Assembly: GCA_036873135.1 (NCBI GenBank)
Contig: JAPTYO010000018.1
Span: forward strand, 10,655,503-10,719,502
Length of the DNA: 64,000 nt
Source of the DNA: Clarkia xantiana subsp. parviflora
Lineage: Eukaryota; Streptophyta; Magnoliopsida; Myrtales; Onagraceae
Reading direction: 5' to 3'
The notes beneath the pieces were generated by a model. That model made no database searches and had not been told where the DNA came from. It saw nothing but the letters and a program-made list of their open reading frames with translations. Both the position numbers and the translations under genes were made by a program. Below are positions 11,768-24,050 of the stretch, one piece after another. How positions within the stretch are numbered: position 1 is the stretch's first letter; every line of letters begins with the position of its first letter.

Positions 11768-12240
11768 TTGCACCACTTAAGGTGAATTAACTACGCCACC
11801 TAAGGCAATTCGATCATATCACTTAAGAGTAATTTTGACGCGTCACTTAAGACATTTTATCCACACCACTTAAGGCGATTTAATCGTGCCTCTTAAGGAA
11901 ACTTTTCCACACCACTTAAGGCGATGTAATCGTGCCATTTAAGGCGGAACCACGCCACTTAAGGCGATTTAATTGTGCCACTTAAGGCAACTTATCAACA
12001 CCACTTAAGGCGATTTAATCGTGCCATTTAAGGCGGAACCACGCCACTTAAGGCGATTTAATTGTGCCACTTAAGGCAACTTATCTACACCACTTAAGGC
12101 GATTTAAACGTGCCATTTAAGGCGGAACCACGCCACTTAAGGCGATTTAATTGTGCCACTTAAGGCAACTTATCTACACCACTTAAGGCGATTTAATCGT
12201 GCCATTTAAGGCGGAACCGCGCCACTTAAGGCGATTTAAT
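11768..12240. repeat. Tandem repeats downstream of B pol, type 1
   Basis: Repeats of CCACTTAAGGCGATTTAATCG and shortened forms, with a higher-order unit of about 90 bp that is nearly exact three to four times from 11890. It lies in the 3' untranslated zone between the antisense gene and pol. Confidence 0.9.
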
Positions 12241-12280
12241 TGGAAGCAATCTCTTTATTCATTGATGGCTTAACACGATA

Positions 12281-12530
12281 AACAACTTGCTCCACTGAAG
12301 GAGACTTAATAAACAACTTGCACCACTGAAGGCGACTTAATAGATAACTTGCACCACTGAAGGCGACTTAATAAACAACTTGCACCACTGAAGGCGACTT
12401 AATCGATAACTTGCACCACTGAAGGCGACTTAATAAACAACTTGCACCACTGAAGGCGACTTAATAGATAACTTGCACCACTGAAGGCGACTTAATATAC
12501 AGCTTGCACAACTGAAGGCGACTTAATATC
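12281..12530. repeat. Tandem repeats downstream of B pol, type 2
   Basis: About eight copies of a roughly 30-bp unit, TTGCACCACTGAAGGCGACT plus TAATAAACAAC, related to type 1 through the CCACT-AAGGCGA core. It ends just after the pol stop. Confidence 0.9.
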
Positions 12531-15500
12531 AAACATGACATTTCTTCAAGTGTTCGCCACCAAAAGAATGCTTCAACACGTTGCCATCGAGGTCTTCCAA
12601 CTTATACGCATTCCGAGCTGGCATCCCCACGACCTTATAAGGCCCTTCCCATTTTGGTGACATCTTGTTGATTCGATCCAAAAGGGTAAATTCGTTCCGA
12701 CGCCACACCTGTTCCCCGACAAAGAACTGTCGAGACTTGACTCGTCGATTATAATATCGGGTCGTTGCCAAGCGCATCCGAGCCTGAACCTCCTCGGCAC
12801 TCCGCCTCTTCTCTTCGACCAAGTCCAAGTCCAGACGCCTCATTTCATCATTCGACAGAGGTTCGTAATACCTCGTCCGATGGGATGCCACAGCTATTTC
12901 GACGGGAGCAACTGCCTCCGTGCCATAGACGAGGCCAAACGGAGTCTCCCGGGTCGTTCTTTTGGGTGTTGTTCTAACAGCCCAAAGTACATTTTCCAGC
13001 TCGTCCAGCTTTGCCCTTCAAGGCGTGGAACCTCTTCTTCAGGCCGTCCATCACGATCTTGTTGGCTGACTCCACTTGTCCATTTGTTTGAGCATGACGG
13101 ACAGAGGTTGTCCGATTCTCAATTTCAGTTCCTCCAAGTACTCCTTCCACTGGGCCCCGTTGAACAGAGGGCCTTTATCGCTGATCACCACCCTGGGGAT
13201 CCCGTATCGGGATATGATATGGGTCTGGAGGAATTTGAGGATGTGGTTCCCCGTTGTCTTGGCCAATGCCTTGGCTTCTATCCATTTCGAAAAATAATCT
13301 ATAGCCACAACTAAGTATCGACACTGACCTTTTGCAACTGGAAGGGGTCCCACCAAGTCGATTCCCCATTGCGAGAAGGGCCAAGCACTCTTGATGGACG
13401 TCAGATCGGCAGCTGGAGCCACGATGTTCGGGGCGTACTTCTGGCAAGCGTCACAGGATCGGACTAGCATCGTTGCCTCTTTGTTCATCGAGGGCCAGTA
13501 ATAGCCGAAGTTCAACACTTTCCTCACGATGGATCGGGCACCTTCATGACAGGCCAAATATCCTTCGTGCACCTCCCTAAGGATCCGACCGGTGTCAGGC
13601 TCGGCCACGCATTTCAGATAAGGAATTAAATACCCCTTTTTGTACAACTGATTGTCCACCATTACATAGTTGGGCGCGATTCGGTGTATCTTGCCGGCTG
13701 CTACTTCATCATCGGGGATTGCCCCGTAGTCAGATACGCGACTATCGGGGTCATCCATGTGGGCTCCTCCGATCCGATGTCGATGGCACACACCTCCAAA
13801 TGATCGGTGGTTGACAGGATCACCTTCTCCAAGAAATGCACCTTCCGGCTTTCATCAAGGGGTGCCCCCAAGGCGAAATTGCTCAAGGCATATGCTTCCG
13901 CATTATCCTCCCTCGGGATCACCTCAATATCGAAGCTCTTGAAACTTTCCTTCAGAGTTTGTACCTCGCGAAGATACTTTTTCATCATCTGGCACTTTGC
14001 TTCGTATCGCCCTTGGACTTGGTTCACGATCAGACTAGCATCGCACTTTACCTTTAAGTGACCAACTCCCGTTCCTTTAGCAATCTTAAGGCCAGTGATG
14101 AGAGCTTCATACTCAGCCTCGTTGTTGGTGGCCCTAAATTTCAAGGCCAAGGCGTATCGGAGGGGCTTGCCTCCGTCTGGTGGTATCAGTACGAAACCTG
14201 CTCCCGATCCTTCTGAATTTGAGGAGCCATCGGTGTACATCTCCCAAGTATTTTCGGCGTCGGGGTGTTCTGACTGCTTTGTTATCGGGACCTCCATGGT
14301 TGCCCCCTCTACAGGGCCCGCTTCTTCTAGATCAGGGGCTGTAGACTCTGCTATGAAATCCGCCAACGCCTGGCCCTTAATAGCCGTCCTCGGAGCAAAG
14401 TGAATTCGGAACTCACTAAGCTCGACCGCCTATTTTACTAATCTTCCCGAAGCATCAGGTCGGTTCAGAAAATGTTTCAAGGGCTGATTCGTCAAAACGG
14501 TAATCTCATGCGCGTGGAAGTAAGGCCTCAGCTTCCGAGCAGTAATAATCAACGCATAGAGACACTCCTCGCACTCGGCAGTCCACTCGAACTTCTTACT
14601 GGCCCTCAGCACTTCAAAGAATGGCATGGATCGGTCGCTTGCCTTGGACAGGAAGCGATTCATTGCGGCCAATCGGCCATTCAGCATCTGCACCTCCCGA
14701 TGGTTCGTCGGGGACTTCATCTCCTCGATTGCCCTCAGCTTCTCAGGGTTCACCTCGATTCCCCTCTGGCTCACCATAAAGCCCAAGAACTTCCCTGAGT
14801 GCACTCCGAAGGCGTACTTGGTCGGGTTCAAGGGAACTTGATGGAGCCTCATCCGTTCGAATGCTGTGGCCAGGTTGTGAACATGATCCTCGGCCTGTCG
14901 GGACTTCACCAGCATGTCTTCCACATAGGCCTCCATGGTTTTCCCCAACATATCCCCGAACAGCTTATTCACCATCCTTTGATAAGTTGCACCTGCGTTG
15001 ATCAATCCGAAGGGCATAACATCATAATGATAGATGTCACTATCAGCATAAAAGGCGGTATGACCCGATGTGGCATCCTCCTCGGACATCTTGATCTGAT
15101 TGTAGCCAGAGTAAGCATCCATAAAGCTCAGCAGGTCATGACCCGATGTGGCATCCACCAGCTGGTCGATCCTCTGGAGCGGGTAGCAATCCTTCAGGCA
15201 TGCCTTGTTCAGGTCGCGGAAATCGACGCACATCCGCCACTTGCCATTGCTCTTCTTCACCAGGACTGGGTTGGCGACCCAGGTCCGGAATCTGAGCTCC
15301 TTAATAAATCCAGCATCGAGCAACCTGCCCACCTCCTGCTGGATCGCGATCTTCTTATCGGCACCCATCGGGCGCCTTCTCTGTGTGATCGGTTTGATCG
15401 CGGGATCAATTTTCAGCTCATGAGTAATTCCTGGCATGTCGCTCGGGGACCAGGCAAACAGCTCCTTGAACTCCTTTAGCAAATCAATCAGTTCTCGGGC

Positions 15501-16264
15501 CGTCTCCTCTGATAGAGCGGACCCGATTTTCACCTTCCTCTGAGGCCCATCAATATCGACCTCCTTCAAATCTTCCATCGGGGCGGGACGTCCAAACTCC
15601 TCTCGAGGATCAGCGTCAGTCTGGAAAACATTCATAGCCTCCCGATTCCTCCTTCGGGTGGCATTGACATAGCACCTCCTGGAAGCTATCTGATCGCCCT
15701 GGACCTCCCCGATTCCGTGGTCAGTCGGGAACTTCAGCTTCTGATGGACAGTTGAGGCAACTGCCCCCAGCGGGTTGATGGTAGTCCTCCCGATAATTGC
15801 ATTATAGGTCCCGACGGATTTGACCACCACGAATTCCACGTTCCTCTTCTCCGACTTCCAGCCACTACCGAACTCAACCGGTAAAGTAATCATCCCCACC
15901 AGGTAAGAAGTGGAGCCAGAAAATCCGACCATCGGGAAGTTTGCGTGCTTTAAGTCCTTCCTGGTTTTTCCCATTGCCTCCAGCGCATCCATGAACAGAA
16001 TGTCGGAGGAGCTCCCTCCATCAATCAGGATTCGTTTCATCTCGTACCCATCCACGTTCAGGGTCACGACCAGAGCATCATCGTGCGGGGTCTCCACACC
16101 TATTAGGTCCTCTGCTGAGAAGGGGATCACAATTTCCTCTTTCGGAGTCCAGTTTCGGGCCCTCTTGCCCAGTACCACAACAATGGGAATCCGAGAAGCA
16201 TAGACTTCCCGAGCTGCTGTAGTATCTCCTCCTGCAGCAAGTCCTCCGTGTATCACATTAATGG
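12529..16264 (-). pseudogene. pol: Broken pol of element B
   Basis: Continuous with gag in one 838-codon open frame (14430-16946). Protease shows RILIDGGSSSDIL. RT has VNPVLVKKSNGKWRMC and GLINAGATYQRM, but the catalytic box reads AYVEDML, so one of the two key Asp residues is Glu. An in-frame deletion joins FEWTAECEE to LYALIITARK, removing about 70 codons of RNase H. A stop at 14430 follows. The second, archaeal-type RNase H (MYTDGSSNS, NNEAEYEAL) spans 14366-13701, with Asp to Tyr in NAEAYALS. Integrase (13791-13051) has GIDLVG and ISDKGPLF, then shifts frame before the catalytic Glu. The C-terminal part resumes at 12891-12529. Confidence 0.92.
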
Positions 16265-17891
16265 TTCCCCGCTTCTCCTTGTGGGCATTGGAAGACTCAG
16301 GCTTATCCTTCTTCGGGGATCGACCACGGGATCGGGAACGGGACCGCGATCGGGAACATGAACGGGATCGGCCCCGTTGTCCAGCCACAAATTCCTTGAG
16401 CTTCCCCTTTTGGATCAGCTTTTCAATCTCTTTCTTCAACTCCCGACAATGGTTAGTGTCGTGACCGTTGGCACGGTGAAAGCGACAATAACGATCAGTG
16501 CGGGCTCCCATGGACTCTCCATCTTTTTTCGGGGGATACCTGGGGATACCCTGTCGGTCCATCACTGCTAACACAGCACCCATAGAATATATGAGAGGGG
16601 TGTAGTGGTCCTCCCGCTTGTTCGACTTCGAGGAACGCTTGTCTTCCCTCCGATCGGGACGACCTCTACCCCGACTGCTCTCGGGTTTATCTTTTCTCTT
16701 GCGGTCATCCGAGGGTTTGAACGACTGCTTCCCCCTGTTTGATTTCGGAGGATCGAGGTCTCCGGCAGCTATCTTTGACTCCTGGACGTCGATTTGCTGC
16801 TTCACTCTCTTCTGCAGCGCCTCCATGTTCCACACAACCTTCTCAGCCACGCTGTGCATCAGGTCGGAACCATATGGTGCAGTCAGGTTCCGAATGAAGG
16901 TACGGATGGTCTCTCCCTCCGTCATTTCCTCATCAATCTCGGCCACGCTGGCAGTGTACCTCTAGTAGTAATGCGCCAGAGATTCGTCGGGCCTTTGTAC
17001 CACCTCAGCCAGGAACCTCGCGCTTTTCAGGAGACGCCGACGGCCCTGGTATTGTTGGATGAATCGATTATGCATCTGGGTCCAGCTAGAGATGCACCCT
17101 GGGGGAAGGCTGAAGAACCACGTCAGGGCCCTCTCACCGAGTGTGCTTGGGAAAAAACGCACACGATATCATCATTCGGGGCTCTGCCTAGACAAGCCAT
17201 GACATGCTTCTGGACATGACGAACGGAATCTCCCTCGCCATCATACTCCTTAATTGTCGGGATGCCCAGTCCCGGCGGGGCAGTAGTGTTCACCAATCGG
17301 GGGACGAAGGGATGAGTGGATCGATCCCTCAGTTCCGTCATCATCTTCTTCTGGTCCCCCATGCAAATGTTCACGATCTTCACCACCTGGTCGGGGGTGA
17401 TAGGCCCATTGAGAGGAATGGTCCTATGCTGCACAGGTCCAGGCCCATCGACCACGAATTGCTCCGATAAGGCAGGCTCCTTGCCCTTGTCCTGGTGCTC
17501 AGGTTGGGCTTCCTACCCGTCCCGATTCTCCATCGGTGGAGGTGGAGGTAACTCCTCCTCCTTCTTATTGGCGGCCTTCCTTCGGTCTAGGAGAGCCTCC
17601 ATAGCTTCCAAAAATACTGGCATGGCATCCATCCCAGCCTTTGCCAAGTCTGGCTTTACAGGTGCATCCTGGTCCCTCCTTGGGATCTCTTCCCGGCTCT
17701 CCGACGAGTTTCGAATGGAATCTTCACGATCCTCATGATGCCCCCTTGTTTGAGAAACAGCAGGGGGGATCATTCCGATCAACAGTGCGTTCCGGTGGCC
17801 CTGAATTCAGAGTTCCAGCAGGGTGACGGGAACCACCGGATTGTCCTTGTCTCTTCTTTTGCTTGCCAGCAATCGAACGGGTAGAAGCCAT
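16265..17891 (-). pseudogene. gag: Broken gag of element B
   Basis: Same domain order as T1: start MASTRSIAGK at 17891, gag domain with ALTWFFSLPPG and RPDESLAHYY, zinc knuckle YCRFHRANGHDTNHC and an Arg-Ser tail with about ten RS pairs. Breaks: a frameshift between 17782 and 17736, a TAG near 17510, an indel in the A-run near 17155 and a TAG at 16962. From 16946 the frame stays open through gag's C-terminus into pol without a stop, so Gag-Pol is a single fusion frame in this family. Confidence 0.9.
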
Positions 17892-17911
17892 TTTTGCTTT
17901 TTGCTTCGTTC

Positions 17912-17926
17912 CCACAGACGGCACCA
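17912..17926 (-). other. Primer-binding site of element B
   Basis: Minus-strand TGGTGCCGTCTGTGG beside the 5' LTR; one base differs from T1 (GTG for GCG). Confidence 0.7.
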
Positions 17927-17927
17927 A

Positions 17928-18651
17928 TGTTGGATCACGGTTGGAACTCCGGTATGTTCTTGACGGAAATCCGAACTCCTTCGCTCCAAGTAATCCTGCA
18001 AGAAGGGGATAGACCGGGCGGTGACCCAGAATCCCTCTCCGATGCTTAAATGAGTATCTCGATGAAACTGGCAAGTATCAGTATGTAAAATGTTCAACGT
18101 AATGATCCTGAGGTAACTCCTTCCTTTATATAGGGGAGGGGTCACCTCAGTTACCTGTGAGATAACTACCACGTTCCGTTAATCTCGGCCCTATAGCCCA
18201 CGTTCCGGCTTTTCAGGCCACTTCCCCACTATGTTGATAGTGGGCGTGTTTCTCGGCCTTGTTCTCTGGTGGCAAGTCCCGACGGATGTCGGGGACTCCA
18301 GAGTTATCTCTTTTGGTCACCGCTCGGGGCCCCTCGTCATCGGGACAGGGCCTGCATTCTCAAGGATTCAACATCGGGGCCTACTTAAAGGCGTATCATT
18401 GGGGCCTACTTAAAGGCGTATCATCGGGGCCTACTTAAAGGCGTATCATCGGGGCCTACTTAAAGGCGTATCATCGGGGCCTACTTAAAGGCATATCATC
18501 GGGGCCTACTTAAAGGCATATCATCGGGAGCGTTCAGCTCGTATGTCGGGACCTCTCGTATTGGTCTTCTGAGCCTCTTTTGGGGCCCGGTGGGCCTACT
18601 TCGCCGTTTAGTCGCCGTTAATGGGCCTGACGGCTATATCGAAACCCATCA
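17928..18651 (-). repeat. 5' LTR of element B
   Basis: TGTTGGATCACGG to AACCCATCA on the plus strand, 724 bp, both ends complete. TATA box at 18124-18132 (minus, CTATATAAAGG). Six copies of the 25-bp unit occupy 18372-18527. The motif GCATCGGAGAGGG lies near 18035-18050. Confidence 0.93.
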
Positions 18652-18656
18652 CCTCC

Positions 18657-18951
18657 ATATATTTGCAACTATGTAAGTATTGCATAACTAATGAACTTAA
18701 TGTATTTTCGTAGGTACATTACTCTCATACAATCCACGCTCTGGAATAACGCCAATTAGTGGACTCTATGCATTAACCTTGCAACAACACTTCAAGCTTA
18801 AAACACTTAATACAACAAGAGGCTTATATCACACGTCACCAACATGTCAATACTTGATATCAACAACGAGCTCACAATACGCTCTCTTCCATGACATCTA
18901 TTATGTCAACTCTATACAACTACATCCTGGATATTTTCATAAGGATTATCT
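18657..18951. other. Element A noncoding DNA after the B insertion
   Basis: Continues element A after the right copy of CCTCC. AT-rich, no ORF or repeat that I can name. Confidence 0.5.
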
Positions 18952-18956
18952 ACATA

Positions 18957-19256
18957 GAACATGGCGCGACATCCCCGCTTGGGGGCAACCCCATGATATC
19001 TTACCGAGGAACGTGACACCCAGTATAGATTACTAAACACATACATGGCGCGACATTCTCTACATGAGGGCAACCCCATGATATCTTACTGAGGAACGGA
19101 ACACCCAGTATAGATTACTAAACACATTCATGGCGCGACATCCTCCATACGAGGGCAACCCCATGATATCTTACTGAGGAACGAGACACCCAGTATAGAT
19201 TATTAATCATATACATGGCGCGACATCCTCTATACGAGGGCAACCCCATGGGAACC
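18957..19256. repeat. 84-bp tandem repeat in element A
   Basis: About three and a half copies of a unit starting ACATGGCGCGACATCCTC and containing GAGGGCAACCCCATGATATC and ACACCCAGTATAGATTA. The words CTCTATACGAGGGCAAC recur at 23215-23350 on the other side of the antisense gene. Confidence 0.88.
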
Positions 19257-19319
19257 TACTACTAACCACAAGTAGCGTTTATTATTACGTACCAACACTC
19301 TACGCCGGGAGGAGCGCCG

Positions 19320-19940
19320 CGATGCTCAACGCAGCGAAAAACTCACCAAACATACAAGTCGAGTCTTGTAAAACGTTATCTTGTCCGTGAACAAATAACG
19401 GAAATAAAACACTCCAATCAAGCAAGTAGTGTTTTGCCACAACGTCGCCTTGGAATGGTCCAAGAGACGGAAAAAACTACAAGTTGTGAAAAAAAAACTT
19501 GTACAGCCCCCTGGAATAACCAAGATGAGGTGTAGTACCATCGCAAGGTCAGTACAAGGACTAGCCAAGGAACACCTCGCCTTAACGCTATAACGGGGGG
19601 GGGGGGGGGGGGTGGGGTACCCAAATAGCGGATCAAAACACATTCAAAATTCGGAAAGTCGTGTCTTGCTACAACGTTGCTTCAGAGTGGTCCGAAAGAC
19701 GAGATAAACTACAAGGCGTATCACACGACCTTCGTCATGTCCCTTTGACTAACAAAGTGGAGGCGTACTAGCATCACAAGGAAAGTAATTGGATTAGCCA
19801 ACAGAACGCCTTGTAACAACGTTACGCGGGGAGTTCCCAACTAACGGATGGAAAAAGGCACCAAACTAACAAGTGGCGTCTTGTAACAACGTCGCCTTAG
19901 AGTGGACTAAGAGACGGTAAAAACTAAGGTTTCGCCTGTC
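19320..19940. repeat. About 235-bp diverged tandem repeat in element A
   Basis: Three diverged copies sharing GTCTTGTAACAACGTCGCCTT, AGAGTGGTC-AAGAGACGG and AAACTACAAG. An 18-base G run sits at 19595-19612. Confidence 0.75.
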
Positions 19941-19964
19941 GAAACGGAACTCTTGCGTGTACAC

Positions 19965-20165
19965 GGGGGTCTTGTGCATTACTACACACAAATGCCAAGT
20001 ACCGGAAAAAGGACATTGTGCATTACTACCCATAAATGCCAAGGGTCACTCTAAGGACTTGCGCATTACTACTCACAAATTCCAAGTGCCGGGACATCGA
20101 CCTTACGCATTACTACCCACAAATGCTAAGCGTCACTCTTAAGTCTTGCACATTACTACTCATGG
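19965..20165. repeat. About 48-bp tandem repeat in element A
   Basis: Five copies around GCATTACTACCCACAAATGC, alternating with GTGCCGG and GGTCACTC spacers. After it, to about 20555, I see no further feature. Confidence 0.85.
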
Positions 20166-20655
20166 AATATAGCAAGCATACAACATATGTGTCCATGACA
20201 CATACATCTCGCCATGCCTTGGTATATCCAAGAGGGGCACGCACAACAGGGACGTATGTCTCCTAACAACAACTACAAATGCTTTCATCAACAAAGAGGA
20301 CGAGCCTCAACTCTACTCTATAGTCCACATCACATGAACAATCTCAAAACACAAAGGTATGAAATATTACTACTATATTACCATGCATTACTAAACCATT
20401 CATGACAGGTCTCATATGACAACGTCAAAGCATAGAAACATAAACATAAAGGGTTCAACGGGATAACACCCCAACAAGCAACCTCAACCCAAACATGGGG
20501 AGCCAAAACTATATACAAAGAGTTTGTGAAAGAAAACACTCAACCTGACGCCATGTCAGGAGCACGACCATCAACTTCATCGCTGCATGCCCCGGATACA
20601 TCCCCTCCAAACGTGAAACCCTCCACGATAATCGGATATCCAGCATCATTGAACA

Positions 20656-23083
20656 TCAACTCGTAATCACTAATGTCAGCTTCAATATCCTCGGGGGCAT
20701 TCCTAACAACAATGGCAGGGACATACTCCTCAATAGCAGGGGGGCATCCGCCACAACAGGCGGGGCAGCAGTCCCATCTCTAGCTCGCAAGGCTGACACA
20801 TGCTCAGTGGCAAACTTGGAATACGGACCAAGCTGACCAAACTGCAAGTTCGGAGCAAGAGCATACACATGCTCGATAAAACCCTCAATAGAGTCATAAA
20901 GCATATCATCCGCAGCCTCCAGGACTTCAGCATTGTATGACTCAAAAGCCTTGTATTCGGCGAAGCCCATAACCTTTCCATTCGCACGGGACTTCTCCTT
21001 CATGGCCTGCAAGGCGAGATCATGATCGGCACTATCAGCAATGGCCTTCGCCTGAAGGGCAGCAATGTCAGATTCAAGCGCCGCAATACGAGTCTGACGA
21101 GTGGAACTCTCCTCTTGTATGTCGACAACCTTTGTATCCAAGATACGCGCCCTCTCTTTAGCACCCTCAGCCTCGAGACAGGCAATCTCGGACTTTTCTA
21201 TAAACATCTTCTTCTCCTCGGCATGTTTAATCACGAAGGAGGAGAGATTGGCCATCTGAATGGAAACCTACAATAATAAACAACAAGTAAGTTGCAGTAA
21301 CAAAGACAATCTTACATACAAGGCATGAAGGAGTAAGGATAGATACTCACAGGTGCAAGGCACGACAATGCACCCACAGCACATGCTTGCGCACCCTCGG
21401 GATCACTGGGGCGAATCCTCCAATCCCCAGGAGGAATATTCTGCTGAAGAACACGAACTCCCACCTCGAGAGTGGTCAAACTAACCTCCTTCGCAGAGCG
21501 AGGCCCTCCGGCAGAGAAGGGTACCCACTCGTCACCCACAACAGAGTCCTTGGAGGGACAAACCAGCTCTGCCCGTGTAAGGGCAGCAACTTGCGGAACA
21601 GCTATAAGCGTATGCAAAGATAAACAAGACAATCCAAATACACTAAGTATAGAAACAATACAAGAACAACCAATATACCTATGCGGGGAGGCCCCTCCTC
21701 CGAAGCCCGGTCCCTCGACCAGGGGGCAGACATCACGGGTACGGCAGGTGCGCGGGCTTCAATTCCCTTCCCCTTGCTAAGTGGAGTCCTCAACGCCTCG
21801 CCACTGCCAGACTTGGAGCACTTAGGGTCGCTTGAGGGTCGTACCTCAGAGTTGGGACGCTTCGCCTTAGTCCGAGGCGGAGTGTCGACGGTCATAACAG
21901 CTCGCTCTACCACGAGTGGGGATCGACCTACAAACAAGAACAAAGCAAGATAAAAACAAAGACATGGGATACAGAAAAGTAAAATGACTGCGCAAATATA
22001 CAACTTACCCGCACTCCCCTTGCCACAACCAGGCCTCATGCCCTGGAGAACAGCAGATATGTCAGTGCGTCCGCTCCGTGCAGCAGGAGCAGCACCTCCC
22101 TGAGAGCCCGCCTGCAAGCGGGAAGTTTTTCCATGACACCAGCCTACATCACAACACAAGGAAGTTATAAAGGTTCATAACATACCGAAGTACCCCCCCG
22201 AAGGAGGATTGCAAATCCCAGCCCTGCGCAAATCCCGCTCCTTCACACAAGACAAGGCCGTGTACGCACGCGCCTTGTGCGCCCGATACACCTTCTTCAT
22301 CGCTGCTTTGTCCGACTCGGAGAATTCGCGAAAAGCGGGCACGGGATCAGGTTTTTTAACCCGAATGATACGCCAATCCATCCCAGGATCGTCAGTGAAG
22401 AAATAATGTTTTTGCCAGTGACTCTTCGACCGGTCTGCAGCTGTAACAAATCGAAGAGTGCTATCCCACTTCACTTCACCCAATCCAAGATCAGCTAACT
22501 CCTTTCCCCTCATCAAAGGCCAGCGGATACAAATGGAACATAAACCAAATGCATCTGAAAGTTGAAGTCGGAAGAAGCATCGAAAGAGTAAGGTCGAATA
22601 ACTCCAGGACTGTTGATGGCATAGTACTCGGAAGCAAACCCAGTACCGAATAGTAGCAGGTGCAAGATCAAGAGGAGAGATCCTATAATAACGACACAAA
22701 TTCCGCAAGTCCGAAAAGTAAGGGAAGCGCAGTCCCATCCGAATCTGGGAGGCGTAAATAGCGGACAAATCATCCGGAAGCATAGTGGGCATTCCCGGAC
22801 GAGCATCAGGAATAACATCAAACGGGTAGAATGCCTCTCCCAAAGGGAAAAGCCCAGAATGAACAACAAGGCGCTGATACTCATCATAATCCAATCAGTT
22901 GCCAACAAAGGTTTGCACCAAGTCCTTCGAATCCACGTGAGGCTCCAGCTCGAAGGTAGAAGGCATATCGTCCATAGTTTCTGGCTCGGAAGAATCCGTA
23001 AACTCCGAAGACTCCGACTCTGAATCAGAATCCGAATCAGAAAGAAATCTAATAGAAGGGGTAGGAATATGAGACTTACTCAT
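20656..23083 (-). pseudogene. Spliced antisense gene (aORF) of element A
   Basis: Antisense to element A, in the same relative position as in B and C. Proposed exons (minus): 23083-22194, 22143-22009, 21927-21679, 21601-21351 and 21267-20656, each intron GT...AG. Exons 2-5 stay in one frame without adjustment, which supports the model. Exon 1 starts MSKSHIPTPS, has an acidic Ser/Asp run, then a PF04195-like domain (GLRFPYFSDLRNLCRYY, RDLRRAGI) aligned with exon 2 of B and C. Exons 2-4 are low-complexity linker. Exon 5 is a coiled coil starting near MANLSSFVIKHAEE. Breaks: TGA at 22895-22897 and one extra G in the run 22193-22199. About 710 codons against about 870-900 in C and B. Confidence 0.72.
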
Positions 23084-23209
23084 GTTCACAAAGCCAGCAA
23101 GTCGAGAAGGTAATCCTAAGGATGGACGCCCCAGCTTCTCACAACACAACTCCTACAAGGATACAATTACAACCCGTTCAATACATACACGTACACCCAA
23201 CGTGTTAAC

Positions 23210-23355
23210 AACCTCTATACAACGAACGTCCTCTGCTCGGGGGCAAACCTCTATACAACGAACGTCCTCCGCTCGGGGGCAACATCACGCTCACAAATCT
23301 ATTAAGTTTTCGACTACTACATAGCGAACATCCTCTATACGGAGGCAACTCTATG
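23210..23355. repeat. PPT-like tandem repeat in element A
   Basis: Two close copies and one weaker copy of CTCTATACAACGAACGTCCTC followed by GCTCGGGGGCAAC. The last part resembles the polypurine tract of this element (CTCGGGGGCAAA at 24894-24905). Confidence 0.8.
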
Positions 23356-23379
23356 TTAGTAAGGGCCTCGTACCAACAC

Positions 23380-23830
23380 TTACATGATCTACGTACGTGT
23401 ATGCACGCCTACGCATGTCCATGCACACCTACATACCCGCGAGTATCTACATACACCCATGCTCAACTATATGTGTTTGCATACACCAATATGTGTTCAT
23501 CCACCACTCTACGCGCCTACCTGCTACTATATGTGCATACGTGTACGTACATGTACCTATGAGTACCAACATGTGCATACATGCACTTACACATGCTCAT
23601 GTGTATCTACGATTGCGTACATGCATCTATGCTCACCTACGTGGCCTAAGGTAAATCCCCAAGGTAACAAGTACTAATATACTCATACTGCTAACACCTA
23701 TATGCATATGCTTATCTAACATGTGTAGGATATGGATACATACATACACCCCCTTTGGGAATACAAAGCTTAGCCATAGCTACAAGCATCTCCATACAAC
23801 CATGTGTGTACATACACGCCACAACAATTC
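23380..23830. repeat. CA/TG-rich alternating purine-pyrimidine tract
   Basis: Dense in TACATGCA, ATGTGCATAC and TACGTGTATG words without a fixed period. A second such tract is at 24420-24720. Any ORFs here are by-products of the repeat. In the gene model it lies in the leader intron of the antisense gene. Confidence 0.7.
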
Positions 23831-24050
23831 CTTGGACAATCAAAGAAGGCAATCCAACGTTCTAATCAATAAGGAAGTATTACTCCTACTCTATACATAC
23901 AAGTGGTAAAACACATACCATTTTTATTCTCATTTTGGCTATGCTTAACTATCCTAGGCATTTCATCAAACACTTGGTGGGCATGGATGATCAAATTCAA
24001 AATCAAAGCAAAGATTAACCAAATAGATACAATTAAAGGCATTGGCATAC

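Larger units (their letters stand above)
7733..18651 (-). mobile_element. Tat-lineage Ty3/Gypsy element B, nested in A
   Basis: About 10.9 kb, minus strand, between direct LTRs at 17928-18651 (5') and 7733-8428 (3'). Both flanks carry the 5-bp target duplication CCTCC (7728-7732 and 18652-18656), so it is a single transposition into element A. Order on the minus strand: LTR, PBS, gag, protease, RT, RNase H, second RNase H, integrase, tandem repeats, antisense ORF, LTR. The LTRs are very similar to each other, so the insertion is recent. The polypurine tract and the first bases of the 3' LTR are missing. Confidence 0.93.

Noticed and set aside
11768..12530. Regular repeats that might be taken for a CRISPR array
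   Set aside because: Units are head-to-tail without unique spacers, lie inside a plant retrotransposon and vary in length.
14799..15479. Long plus-strand frame opposite B pol
   Set aside because: It mirrors the conserved RT coding strand; codon content and homology belong to the minus strand.
23353..23677. His/Tyr/Cys-rich overlapping frames
   Set aside because: Open in several frames because of the alternating purine-pyrimidine tract.
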